Shown piece after piece: positions 1 to 8,352 of a stretch of DNA of 13,940 bases (position 1 is the stretch's first letter; each line of letters starts with the position of its first letter). The stretch is from contig CALSCO010000696.1 in NCBI GenBank assembly GCA_943704415.1, positions 1 through 13,940 of the forward strand, given 5' to 3'. This DNA is from Parvularia atlantis. Its lineage: Eukaryota; Opisthokonta; Rotosphaerida. A program made the position numbers and the translations under genes. The notes under the pieces are model-generated. The model did not search any database. It had not been told where the DNA came from and was given only the letters and a program-made list of their open reading frames with translations.

Positions 1-545
1 CGTCCAGAACGGACGACGCTGGGCCGCTGCTGCAGCCGCCATTCGTGGGAAGTGTAAATTGAAGGAAAAGATGATTTGAATGCAAAAGAAAACAAAAACA
101 AACAAAAACAAAAACAAAAACAAAACTTGCTCTTATCTGATCAAAGAAAAATTTTCGTGGTCACAACCATCCAAACAAAAAACAGCACGCGATAACAAAA
201 TCAATGGTCCTCGGCAGTAGTTTGGGCTTGTGACTGAGTCTGGGCTTGACGGCGACGACGACGATTGGCGGCCGATCGCAGTCCGTTGTTTTTGGCGACA
301 ACGTTGTAAGACTTCAAGTTCGTGGTTCGTAAGCGACGGAAGACACACAACACAGGGGGTGGGGCACGGTTTAAGAGGGACTAGGCGGTGGCTGACGTAG
401 GCCGAGATGGCTGAGGTAGGCGGGTGAGGTAAGACGATGACGAGAGATGACACTACGGTCGTTTGGTGCCCGGGGCCCCGGCGTCGAGCCCTTTCAGCTT
501 TGCTCTGCTCATCTCATCATGCGACAGCGCTCGCTGGGAAATCGA
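1..545. other. gene-poor A-rich flank, probable 3' region of the succinyl-CoA ligase gene
   Basis: No gene can be supported here. The first 60 bases are GC-rich and could hold the tail of a gene that lies outside the window, but every short frame ends by about position 90 and none is recognisable. Positions about 50-230 are strikingly A-rich on the plus strand compared with the rest of the window. A 106-codon minus-strand frame over 133-453 has no recognisable domain and lies directly downstream of the minus-strand succinyl-CoA ligase stop codon, so I read it as 3' UTR or spacer rather than a gene. No canonical AATAAA polyadenylation signal was seen on the minus strand. Confidence 0.5.
89..126. 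repeat. imperfect A4-5C microsatellite
   Basis: Iterations of AAAAC/AAAAAC run across this stretch, interrupted by shorter AAAC units. It is the only strongly A-biased simple repeat in the window. On the minus strand it reads as a T-rich tract about 420 nt past the succinyl-CoA ligase stop codon, so it could lie near that gene's 3' end. No function is implied by the sequence itself. Confidence 0.85.
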
Positions 546-2435
546 TCAGCGGCCCTGGATCGCGGCGACCGCCTTCTTGGCCGCGTCGTCCAGGTCCTCG
601 GCGTTGATGATCGACACGTTGCCCTTCTGCTCCGCGAGGATCTTCTTGGCCAGTTCGACGTTGGTCCCTGTCGTGTCCGTACGCGCGCGCGTTACGTCTC
701 ATGGCGAGAGCGAGCAGCGGGAGGCGGCGCACCGGCCAGGCGCACGACCAGTGGCAGCTGCAGGTTGATCTCGCGCGCCGCACCGAGGATGCCCAGCGCG
801 ATCGTGTCGCACTTCATAATGCCGCCAAAGATGTTGACGAGGATGCCCTTGACCTGCTTGTCCGACGTGATGATCTTGAACGCCTCCTTCACCACGCTCT
901 CGGTCGCGCCGCCGCCGACGTCGAGGAAGTTGGCCGGCGTGCCGCCGTACAGCTTGATGATGTCCATGGTGGCCATCGCGAGGCCGGCGCCGTTGACTGC
1001 CGCGCGCGCGCGCGCGTGGGGTGAGCGATACCACACATTATGCGGTGCGGCGGCGCACCGAGGCAGCCGATGTTGCCGTCCATGCCGACGTAGTTGAGGT
1101 TGAATTTGGCCGCGGCCACCTGCGCACGTTGCGCGCAAAACGTCAGCCCCCCTGCGTGTGCGCAGGCTGGCTGGCGGGCCGCCGACCTCGCGCGGGTCCT
1201 CCTCGGCCGTGTCGCGCTGCTCAAAGATCTTCTTCTGGCGGAACTCGGCGTTGTCGTCAAAGTTGATCTTGGCGTCGAACGAGACGACTATGCACACGGT
1301 CGCGGGCCGCGTCAGCACTACCCGCGGACGAGCACACCAGCGCACCGCGGCCATCGGGCGTCTCGCCAAAGGGGTTGATCTCGACCTGCGTCGCGTCGAC
1401 CGACTTGAACAGCTCGTACAACCGCTCCATCTGCTCGGCAGCCTGCGCACGGCACGTGCGGCGTTAGCACGCAGGCGTCAGCGGGTGGCGAGGCGCACCG
1501 TCACGGCCTTGTCGCCCGTGAAGCCGATGTTCTTGGCCAGCCGCAGCGTCTGCTCGCGCGTCGGGCCGGTGAGGATGCTGAACGGCTCCTGTGCGTCGCG
1601 AGGGCGGTGAGTGCGACGGCGGGCGCTCCGAGGCACCCCGACCTTGAAGATCAGGTGCGGCGTCTTTTCCGCGACAGCCTCGATGTCCATGCCGCCCGCG
1701 GGCGACGCCACAAAGACGGGGCCGCCTGGAATTGCGTTGAGCACGGCCGATCGCGGGCGACGGAGCGCCGCGCACCGAACGAGCGGTCCATCAGGATCGC
1801 AAAGTACGTCTCGCGTGAGATGTCGAGCGCCTCGGCGACCATGAGCTGCGTCGCGGCGGCGTCAGCGCGAGAGAGGCCGATGGCGGGGCGACGGGTCGCG
1901 CCTTCTTGACCTCGACGCCCTCGGGCGCGGTCTGCTTGGTCTTGAGGCGGTGGCCGAGCATGCTCTTGGCCAGGCGCGCGACCTCCTTGGGACTGCCGAT
2001 CGCACCGTGAGCACACGTGTGCACGCGCACACGGCTGGCCCCCCGCCGCAGACGCACTCCTTGGTCAGGTGCACGCCGCCCTGGAAGCCGTTGTCGAACG
2101 TGCCCTTGCCGCGGCCGCCGGCGTGGATCTGCGCCTTGACGACGATCTCGTGCACGTTGAGCGCGCGCGCGGCCGCCTCGGCCTCGGCCGGCGTTGTGGC
2201 TACGCGGAACTTCTGCGTGTTGACGCCGTGCTTGGCCATCAGCTCCTTGCTCTGGTACTCGTGCAGGTTGAGGTGCCGCACGGGCGCCGTGCCCGCGGCG
2301 GCCGCCGCCGTTGCGCCGGGGCGCGGGCGCGTGAGCGCGGTGGCGAGCGCGGTGCGCGTGCTGCGGAAGGGGCCCGTGAGAGGCCTGAGGGGCGGCGCCG
2401 ATGGGGACGCACAGGCGAGACGAGGAGCGGAGCAT
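546..2435 (-). CDS. SUCLA2: succinyl-CoA ligase (succinyl-CoA synthetase) beta subunit, mitochondrial
   Basis: With the alpha subunit this enzyme converts succinyl-CoA to succinate with nucleotide phosphorylation in the TCA cycle. Eleven exons (minus strand, 5' to 3'): 2435-2413, 2360-2058, 1992-1902, 1845-1776, 1725-1643, 1588-1499, 1442-1346, 1287-1187, 1119-1059, 996-733, 667-546. The joined product is 434 aa, normal for the family. The first 35 or so residues are Arg/Ala/Ser/Thr-rich without acids, a typical mitochondrial presequence, and the short first exon is needed to give it. The mature start [13 protein letters not shown], the ATP-grasp motif GGRGKG, the metal-site EINP, and the C-terminal ligase segments [19 protein letters not shown] and [10 protein letters not shown] are all visible. 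The intron after VEVKK begins GC instead of GT. The exon 5 donor is ambiguous (1642 or 1636, both in phase). ADP versus GDP specificity cannot be told, so the symbol is tentative. Confidence 0.95.
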
Positions 2436-2495
2436 GGGTGCGACGCGGTGAATGTGACTAGCGCCAATATCGGACATCTCACCAAATGAGCGTTT

Positions 2496-2568
2496 GCACT
2501 GATGGTCTAGAGGTTTATGATGTTGGCCTTCCAAGCTAACGACCCGAGTTCGAATCTCGGTCAGTGCA
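2496..2568 (+). tRNA. tRNA-Gly, anticodon UCC
   Basis: The sequence folds as a cloverleaf. A perfect 7-bp acceptor stem is formed by GCACTGA and TCAGTGC, with discriminator A at 2568 and no encoded CCA. The anticodon stem TTGGC/GCTAA carries the 7-nt loop CTTCCAA, placing TCC at 2530-2532. The variable loop is 4 nt, and the T arm is CCGAG-TTCGAAT-CTCGG with the internal B box. The D stem is weak, with one G-U pair and one T-T mismatch. There is no intron. It sits between two minus-strand genes, 60 bp upstream of the succinyl-CoA ligase start codon, and is followed by a T-run. Confidence 0.96.
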
Positions 2569-2578
2569 GTCTTCTTCC

Positions 2579-2587
2579 TTTTTTTTT
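2579..2587 (+). terminator. RNA polymerase III T-run terminator of tRNA-Gly
   Basis: An uninterrupted run of nine T residues begins 10 nt after the tRNA discriminator base. A T-run of four or more is the standard Pol III stop signal. It falls inside the presumed 3' UTR of the minus-strand RING gene, whose stop codon is at 2634-2636. Confidence 0.85.
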
Positions 2588-2633
2588 CCCCCCCTCCCTT
2601 TTCCTGTTTCGCGCGTGCTGCAGCAGCAGAAGC

Positions 2634-3858
2634 TCAGCGGAAGACGCGGATCGTGTCCTGCACGGGCTTGCGGCACAGCGGGCACGGCTTGGCGCGCAGC
2701 CCCGGCGCACAGCCATGGCACGCGATGGCATGCCCACACGGATCTGCACCCACCGTCAGCCCGCGCGCGGCTGCAGCACCCAAATCAAACGCACAGAGCA
2801 CGTAGAGCTCGCCCTCGTCCAGGCAGACCGTGCACTCGCCCTGCAGCGCCGCGTCGCTGCGCGCCTGCGTCGTCGCCGGCTTGGTCCCGCGCGTCGACGA
2901 GTGCGGCGGCGGCGGCCCGGGCCGCGCGCCCGATGGCAGCGGCAGCGTGTGGCTGATGTGCAGGATGTCGTTTAGGCTCGTGATGGCCGCGGCGATGTGC
3001 GCGTCAAAGTCGCCGTCGTCGGCGGCGCTCGCGGCCGCGGCTGCTGCGGTGGCGGCGTTGGCGGCGGCGGCGGCGCGCGCTGCTGCAGTTGATGGTGCAG
3101 ACGCGCGTGCCGGCGCGGGTGCGGGCGCGGATGCAGAGGCCACGTCCTCCCATGACCCGCGCGGCGTGCTCAGCAGGTTCTCGTACAGGTAAACCACCTC
3201 GTCCTCCGTCAGCAGGAGCGGGTGCAGGCCGAGCGCAAACTCGTTGCCGACGCCCTCGCAGCCGTCGACGTGCACGTGCACGAACGCCCAGCTCCCGACC
3301 GAGCGCGCCCTGCCTGCGCCGTCGCGCAGCGTCCCGCTCGGGTCGTACTCGAGCAGCGTGTCGTTTGAGCCGGGGAAGCCGGCGGTAAGGCAGAGCGCGC
3401 AGACGATGAGGGCGTGCGGGAGCATGCGCGTGCGCCGCGCCTCGGGGTGGCGCCCGAAGCAAGCGTGGGCGTAGGCGACCTCGGCGGGTAGGAGCAGCAC
3501 CTGCAGCCAACGCAGGTCGCCGCCGGCGGGGCAGCGCGAGCAGTTGTACAGGCGCGTGTCGGTGCTGACAGTGCACCCGCGCACGCCGCACGCGTAGTGC
3601 TGTCCGCGCGCCTCAGGCCTGCTCAGCAGCTGGTTGTGGACGCTGCACCCGGCGAAGTTCTGCGGCCGCGCACGGGCACTCCCCATGTCACGCACTGCGC
3701 GCCGCTGTTCCGCGCGAGCAACGCACCGCGTAGCCACACTGCGCGCACACGCCCACGACGGCGCGGTGGAACGTCCCCGCTGGCTGCGACACGCCCAGCG
3801 ACGGCGCCGGCGCCGGGGCGACGTGCACAGGCCGCGCCCGCTGCACGACGGTTTTCAT
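2634..3858 (-). CDS. RING-finger protein with a Cys/His-rich N-terminal region, probable E3 ubiquitin ligase
   Basis: Exons 3858-3727, 3659-2795 and 2743-2634 join to 368 aa. The C-terminal RING has C320-x2-C323, C335-x-H337, C341-x2-C344 and C353-x2-C356. Removing the 51-nt intron 2744-2794 brings the first CxxC next to YPCGH, which gives normal C3HC4 spacing. RING domains of this type recruit E2 enzymes, so ubiquitin ligase activity is inferred. Residues 38-87 hold a second cluster (C38-x2-C41, C49, C68-x4-C73, C84-x2-C87, with H52 and H65 nearby) that looks metal-binding but that I do not recognise; removing the 67-nt intron 3660-3726 joins CGYA to NFAGC. Residues 220-310 are Ala/Pro-rich linker. 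The first ATG is uncertain because in-frame upstream codons exist, but 3858 leaves room for the divergent neighbour. It may share its promoter with the CTC1-like gene. Confidence 0.8.
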
Positions 3859-3925
3859 TTGCGTGCTCGAAAGTCGATGTGCATGACGCGCGGCCATTGC
3901 GAGTGCCGCATTGCGTTTATGCGTC
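3859..3925. promoter_or_regulatory. 67-bp divergent intergenic region between the RING and CTC1-like genes
   Basis: The start codons of two divergently transcribed genes are only 67 bp apart here, so their promoters must overlap or extend into coding sequence. No TATA-like element is apparent. The call rests only on geometry. Confidence 0.4.
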
Positions 3926-6596
3926 ATGCTCGTGTGGACCAAGGCCGTCAGCCCGTGGCTTGGCGGCTTCTTCTTCGTGCACGCGGACCTGGTCGCGGCG
4001 CCGGCGGGCGTGGACGGCGCGGCCGAGCGCGAGGACGCCGTAATCGTCTTCGCGGCCGAAGCCGGCCCGCGCGAGCGCCACCGCGGCGTCTGCCCGCCGC
4101 GCCGCTGGTTCGCGCTCGACGGTCCCATCAAGCGCGCGCGCCTCGTCGCGACCGATGCCGACGGGCGTCGCCGCGTCGACGGCGCGACCGTGCTCAAGGC
4201 CTACGCCGATACACGCCTCACGCCGCTCGACGACCGCGACGGGCGCCTCGCTGCGATCGACGTCGACGTCGTGCCGGCGTTCGTCGGCCGCGTCGCTCGC
4301 GTGCGCTGCGCCCGCCCGCGCATCGTCGTCGAGCTCGACGCGCCCGCCGGCCGCCCGCCGCTCCTGCTCCTCCTCACGCACTTCCCGCGCGCCGCCGAGG
4401 CGCTCGGCGCGGTGCTCCCGGGCGACACGCTCCGCCTCGACAACGTCCACGCCATCGTCATGCGCGGCGACGGCGAGCCGTTCGTCGCGGGCTTCGCCGC
4501 ATGCGCCTACAGCACCATCACGCGCGTCTCGACCACCTTCGCGCCGCCCGGCGACGCCGCGCTCGACCCACCCGTGCACGGGGGCGGCGTCCTCGGCCTG
4601 CTCCGCCGCTGGACGAGCGCCTACGACGCGCCCACGACCTGGACGCTGCTTTCGGCCGCGCTGCAGCTGGACGTGTCCGTGGACGACCTCGCGGGCGGCG
4701 CAGCGGCGTCGGCGGCGGTGCGTGCCGTCACCGGCGTGCGCGGGACGGGCGGCGCCGAGGCCTGCGTCGCGCTGCTGCAGCGACTCATCATGCGTTTCGT
4801 GGCGGTCGTCGACGGCGTGAAGCTCGAGGCGCGGCCAGAGCGCGACCGCGAGTGGTTCAGTGAGTTTCACGCGCACACTGGCGCCACCGACCGCGTGCCC
4901 TGCGCCGTCTGCCGCCCTGTCGCTGCCGGGCCCTACGTCTGGCCGAGGCGCGTGCCCGTCGACGCGCTGCGCGACCTGGTGCAGCTCGGCGCCGTGCAGC
5001 GCTGGCTGTTTGAGTGCCCGCTGCCGTCCGTGCGCCTGCAGTACGTGTGCCGCGCGTGGACCGCTGCCGAGCTCGCCGCAGCAGAGCGCTGCCGCGCGCC
5101 GGTCTTTATGGGGCGGCTTGTGCGCCCGGCGGACGCCAAGGCGTCACTACGGCTGGTGTGGCGCGGCGAGAGCGTGCCCGTGTGTCTGCTGCACGTGCCC
5201 GGCACCGCAATGGCGCTGGACGAGACGGCATGGGCGGTGCTCGAGGACGCGACGCTCGTGCTCGAGGCGCTTGCGCCGAGCTTTGGCCAGCGCGCCGCCG
5301 CGTGGACCTGCCGCGCGTCGCTGCTCATCGACCCGCGTCGCGTGCGCCTGCTGCACCCGGACACCGACCGGGCCCTGCTCTCGGACCGCGCTGCGGCTGC
5401 ACAACGCATGGACGACGGCGACCTCGGCGTCACCGCGGCCATCACGCGCCTCGACCTGCTCAGTCACGGCGCCGGAACCTGGAGCAGCAAGCGCCGGCAC
5501 ATGCTGCGTGTGCGCGGGCGCGTGGTTGGCATCGGTGCGTTCGTCCGCGGCTTGGCAGAGCGCCGCGACGGGCTGACACGTGCGCAACACAGAGCCGCGC
5601 GAGCCGCGCGAGGCGGGGGCGCCGTTCGACCTCGCCGTCGAGCTGCGCGACGCTGACTATGCCGACAGCCTGACGGTGTACGTCGTCGGTGCGGGCGCCG
5701 ACGAGGCGCGAGTGGCAGGGCTGTGGCCGGGCGCGCTCGTGCGGCTGCGCCTGGCTGTGGACGCGACGGTGCAGACGCGACACGTGCCGCTGTCGCTGCG
5801 CGCGGAAATGGACGCGGGCGACGTCGAGCTGCTCGAGCCGTACAGCGGCAGCAGCGGCAGCAGCAACGGCAGTGTCCCGGCCAGGGCGTCGCGCGAGGTG
5901 ACGCTGGCCGCGCTGATGGACGCGCAGGCGCTGCCGAGCGTGTGCGTGGCGGTGGTGGCGTTGGCGACGGTCGTGACGAGCGCGCGGCTCGCCCTCGTCT
6001 GCGGCGTGTGCCGGTCGTCGTGGGACGCGCGGCTGCGGCGCTGCAACGTCGGCTGCGCCAACCTGACGGACGTGCGTGTTCACGTGACGGCGACGGTCGT
6101 GATCGAGGACGGCACGGCCACGGCGCTGCTCGAACTGAGCGACTACGAGGCCGTTGGCGGCGGCGCGGGCGCGACGGGCATGCTGGCGCTGCTGGGCGTG
6201 CCGCCAGGGCCGGAGCTGCTGCAGCAACTGCGCGCGGCGGATGGCTGCTCGCTGGACGTGCTGCCGGGCAGCGAGCTCGCGATGCAGATGCGCCACCGGT
6301 GCGCGCTCGTGCGCCACGAGCACGAGTACGTCGTGCGGCCGCTCTCGCGCTCCAAGGCGCCCGCATCGTCGTTCCCGTTTGCCGGTGCGCGTCGTGCGTG
6401 CTTTGCTGCCGTGGTCACGCTGAGCGGGGCGCGCGGCCCAGGCACGAGCACGGCGCTGGCCGCAACGGACCCGATGACGCTCATCCACCCGAACCGCCTC
6501 GCCCTCGCCCTGCGCCTCGTCGGCCCGCAGCCGCCCCGGCGCGTCGACGCGGTGCAGAGGGCACGCGCGCTCATCAGCGGGACCCGCCGGCCGTAA
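3926..6596 (+). CDS. CTC1: CTC1-like subunit of the CST telomere maintenance complex, multi-OB-fold
   Basis: CTC1 is the large subunit of CST, which binds single-stranded telomeric DNA and helps DNA polymerase alpha-primase fill in the C strand in the nucleus. Exons 3926-5534 and 5593-6596, separated by a 58-nt intron with a GTGCG donor and CTGAC branch-like site, join to 870 aa, shorter than animal CTC1. The evidence is similarity judged by eye. A central OB-like segment at 4366-4540 has a run of Leu followed by LRLDNVHAIV and GFAACAYSTI. A CxxC lies at 326/329. Near the C-terminus a zinc ribbon (C673-x2-C676-x10-C687-x3-C691) is followed by an OB-type segment (VEDG-like IEDGTATALLEL) and a DPMTLIHPNRLAL motif typical of the end of CTC1. 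RPA70 also has a zinc-ribbon OB fold and is the main alternative. The start is the first ATG; an in-frame TTG precedes it at 3911. Confidence 0.68.
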
Positions 6597-6610
6597 GAAG
6601 CGTGACGAGA

Positions 6611-6656
6611 TCGCCGATGCCGATCGGCGATGGGACGATCCGTTCGTTCCAACGAA
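6611..6656. promoter_or_regulatory. two short inverted repeats between the CTC1-like gene and the heliorhodopsin gene
   Basis: TCGCCGAT at 6611-6618 is matched by ATCGGCGA at 6623-6630 across a 4-nt spacer, and TTCGTT at 6643-6648 by AACGAA at 6651-6656 across 2 nt. They begin 15 nt after the CTC1-like stop codon. They could be 3'-end hairpins of that mRNA or dyad protein-binding sites in the heliorhodopsin promoter; the sequence does not decide. Confidence 0.4.
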
Positions 6657-6720
6657 GTTTTCCACTTCTTCTTCCTCCGCCGCCTCCTTGCCACCGCCGC
6701 CGCCGCCGCCGCCTCACCAA

Positions 6721-6745
6721 ACCGCACCGCACCGCACCGCACCGC
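6721..6745 (+). repeat. (ACCGC)5 microsatellite in the heliorhodopsin 5' leader
   Basis: Five perfect ACCGC units end seven bases before the ATG at 6752 and run into ACCACC-ATGG, a strong eukaryotic start context. A GCC-rich tract lies just upstream (about 6680-6713). The purine-poor, C-rich leader is probably 5' UTR. Confidence 0.9.
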
Positions 6746-6751
6746 ACCACC

Positions 6752-8182
6752 ATGGCCGATGCTGATCTCCAAGTGCGCTGGCTGCGCCAGCTCCACCGCT
6801 GGGCCGGCGTCAACATGCTCTTCTTCTGGTTCCTCATGGCCATCGCCTACGGCGCCGCCAAGCAGTTCCGCGTGTTCCGGCTGGTCAGCAGCATCACTGG
6901 GCAGGTCTTCCTGTCGGGCCAGGTCGTGTCGATCTCGGTCGGCGCCGTCAACACCTGCGTCCTCGTCGCGTGCTTCGTGCTCCTCACGTGGCTGTTCCAC
7001 CACATTGAGTCGCTCTGGGCCGAGCGCGTGCTGCACTGGATCAAGACCGGCGCGCAATGGCTGCGCTGGGTCGAGTACAGCTTCAGCGCATCGGTCATGC
7101 TCGTGGCCATCGCCATGACCTCGGGCGTGCAGGACCTGTCGACCCTGCTCGTCATGTTTGGCACGTACCACGCCTGCATGCTCTTTGGCGGCGTGTCCGA
7201 GTGGCACCTCTCGACCCGCGGCAAGGACGGCCGGTGGCAGGCCTGGTTCTTCTACGTCATCTCGTGCGTCATGTTCGTGGCCTCGTGGGTGCCCGTCATC
7301 GTCTCGTTCTTCGTCACGTCGTTCTACGGCATCCCCGACGGCGAGAAGGTGCCCACGTTCGTCTACATCATCGTCTTCGGCCTCCTCGCCCTGCAGATGC
7401 CCTTCGTCATCGTCTTCTCGGTCAAGATGTACCACATGTGGGTCACGCCGCTCGCGCCCGCCGAGTTCCTCGACGAGCACGGCTACAAGTACGAGTGCTG
7501 GTGCGCCCCCTTCGTGTGCGCGCGTGTGCACGCAGACCGCTCACGCATCACGCGCAGGTACATCTACATGAGCTTCGTCGCCAAGACCGTGCTCGCCTGG
7601 ACCGTCTTTGGCGCGGCCTTCCAGCAGTCGGACGTGGCAGACTTCCCCGAGCCGAGCGGCCCGTACAGCGAGTGGATCATCTCGGCGTTCCTCGTCGGTG
7701 GGCTGATGTGGGTCGTCTCGGCCGTCACGTATTGGGTGGACCAGGACCAGTCGGCGATCGAGACGACCAGCTTCAGCACGAGCCAGCTCGTCCGCGGCTC
7801 GGCCGTGCTCGCGGCCGCGCTCGAGATTGTCACGATCTGCCTCGGCATCACCTACATGGGCGACGTGGCCAACTACGGCTGGATCGCGGGCCTGGCCCTG
7901 GGCGTGCACATCGGCTGCGAGGCGCTCTTCATCCCCGCGATGGACAAGGTCGTGCGCGGCGCGGGCACGCCGGGCGACCGCCGCGTGGCGCTGTACCTGC
8001 GCCTGGCCTCGTTTGTCGGCTACGGCGCGTACGTGATCCTGTGCATGATCGAAATCGAGACGACCTCGGTCCGCGTCGTCGTGATCGTTCTCGGCGCACT
8101 CGTCCTGCTCCGCCTCACCCTCGTCGACATCTTCGCCAAGTCGCGCTACGCCATCTTTGCCGCAGCGCCCGCGAAGAACTGA
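6752..8182 (+). CDS. heliorhodopsin with an additional C-terminal membrane domain
   Basis: Heliorhodopsins are retinal-binding seven-helix membrane proteins with inverted topology relative to type 1 rhodopsins. Exons 6752-7500 and 7558-8182 join to 457 aa; the 57-nt intron (GTGCGC...GCAG, CTCAC branch-like) lies in the TM6-TM7 loop. The family marks are clear. E108 in RWVEYSFSAS of TM3 is the expected counterion, K259 in YMSFVAKTVLAW of TM7 is the retinal Schiff-base lysine, S255 sits four residues before it, and HHIESLW follows TM2. Ordinary heliorhodopsins end soon after TM7, at about 250-270 aa. Here roughly 185 more residues follow with about five predicted helices (approx. 287-310, 328-350, 356-378, 393-416, 420-443), a domain I do not recognise. 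The ATG is in ideal context. Function is unknown: sensor, enzyme partner or channel are all possible. It lies 155 bp after the CTC1-like stop codon. Confidence 0.93.
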   Translation: MADADLQVRWLRQLHRWAGVNMLFFWFLMAIAYGAAKQFRVFRLVSSITGQVFLSGQVVSISVGAVNTCVLVACFVLLTWLFHHIESLWAERVLHWIKTGAQWLRWVEYSFSASVMLVAIAMTSGVQDLSTLLVMFGTYHACMLFGGVSEWHLSTRGKDGRWQAWFFYVISCVMFVASWVPVIVSFFVTSFYGIPDGEKVPTFVYIIVFGLLALQMPFVIVFSVKMYHMWVTPLAPAEFLDEHGYKYECWCAPFVCARVHADRSRITRRYIYMSFVAKTVLAWTVFGAAFQQSDVADFPEPSGPYSEWIISAFLVGGLMWVVSAVTYWVDQDQSAIETTSFSTSQLVRGSAVLAAALEIVTICLGITYMGDVANYGWIAGLALGVHIGCEALFIPAMDKVVRGAGTPGDRRVALYLRLASFVGYGAYVILCMIEIETTSVRVVVIVLGALVLLRLTLVDIFAKSRYAIFAAAPAKN

Positions 8183-8232
8183 TCTGTTCTGTGTGCCACA
8201 CGGCTATGTCAGTCACGGGTGTGACCAACTCG

Positions 8233-8265
8233 TTTTTTTTTTTTTTTTTTTTTGCGACATGTCGC
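8233..8265. repeat. T21 homopolymer followed by a perfect 12-bp palindrome
   Basis: Twenty-one T residues (8233-8253) are followed directly by GCGACATGTCGC (8254-8265), a perfect palindrome, and then by the related GCGACTTGTC. The element lies in the 170-bp spacer between the heliorhodopsin stop and the start of the secreted amidase gene. It may be a 3' end or promoter element, or simply slippage-prone sequence. Confidence 0.8.
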
Positions 8266-8352
8266 GCGACTTGTCATGGACCGAGGCGTCATCAGGCTGC
8301 ACTTCAGTTCACTTCTCACCCGTCGACCCATTCAGCCACCAGTCGCCATCCC

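Noticed and set aside
447-1610. Several plus-strand open frames over the succinyl-CoA ligase exons
   Set aside because: They are antisense to clearly conserved exons and have no recognisable domains.
3634-4863. 409-residue Arg-rich open frame across the RING/CTC1 boundary
   Set aside because: Composition is that of a GC-rich shadow frame and it runs antisense to the RING gene start and out of frame with the CTC1-like exon.
5723-6751. In-frame upstream extension of the heliorhodopsin frame through the CTC1-like gene
   Set aside because: The extension overlaps conserved CTC1-like coding sequence in another frame and is Arg/Ala-rich. The ATG at 6752 has ideal context and matches the family's N-terminus.
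6752-8182. Viral origin of the window, because some large algal viruses carry heliorhodopsins
   Set aside because: Neighbouring genes are cellular (TCA cycle, complex I assembly, N-glycosylation, telomere, GILT), intron-rich and share the same intron grammar as the heliorhodopsin gene; no viral hallmark gene is present.
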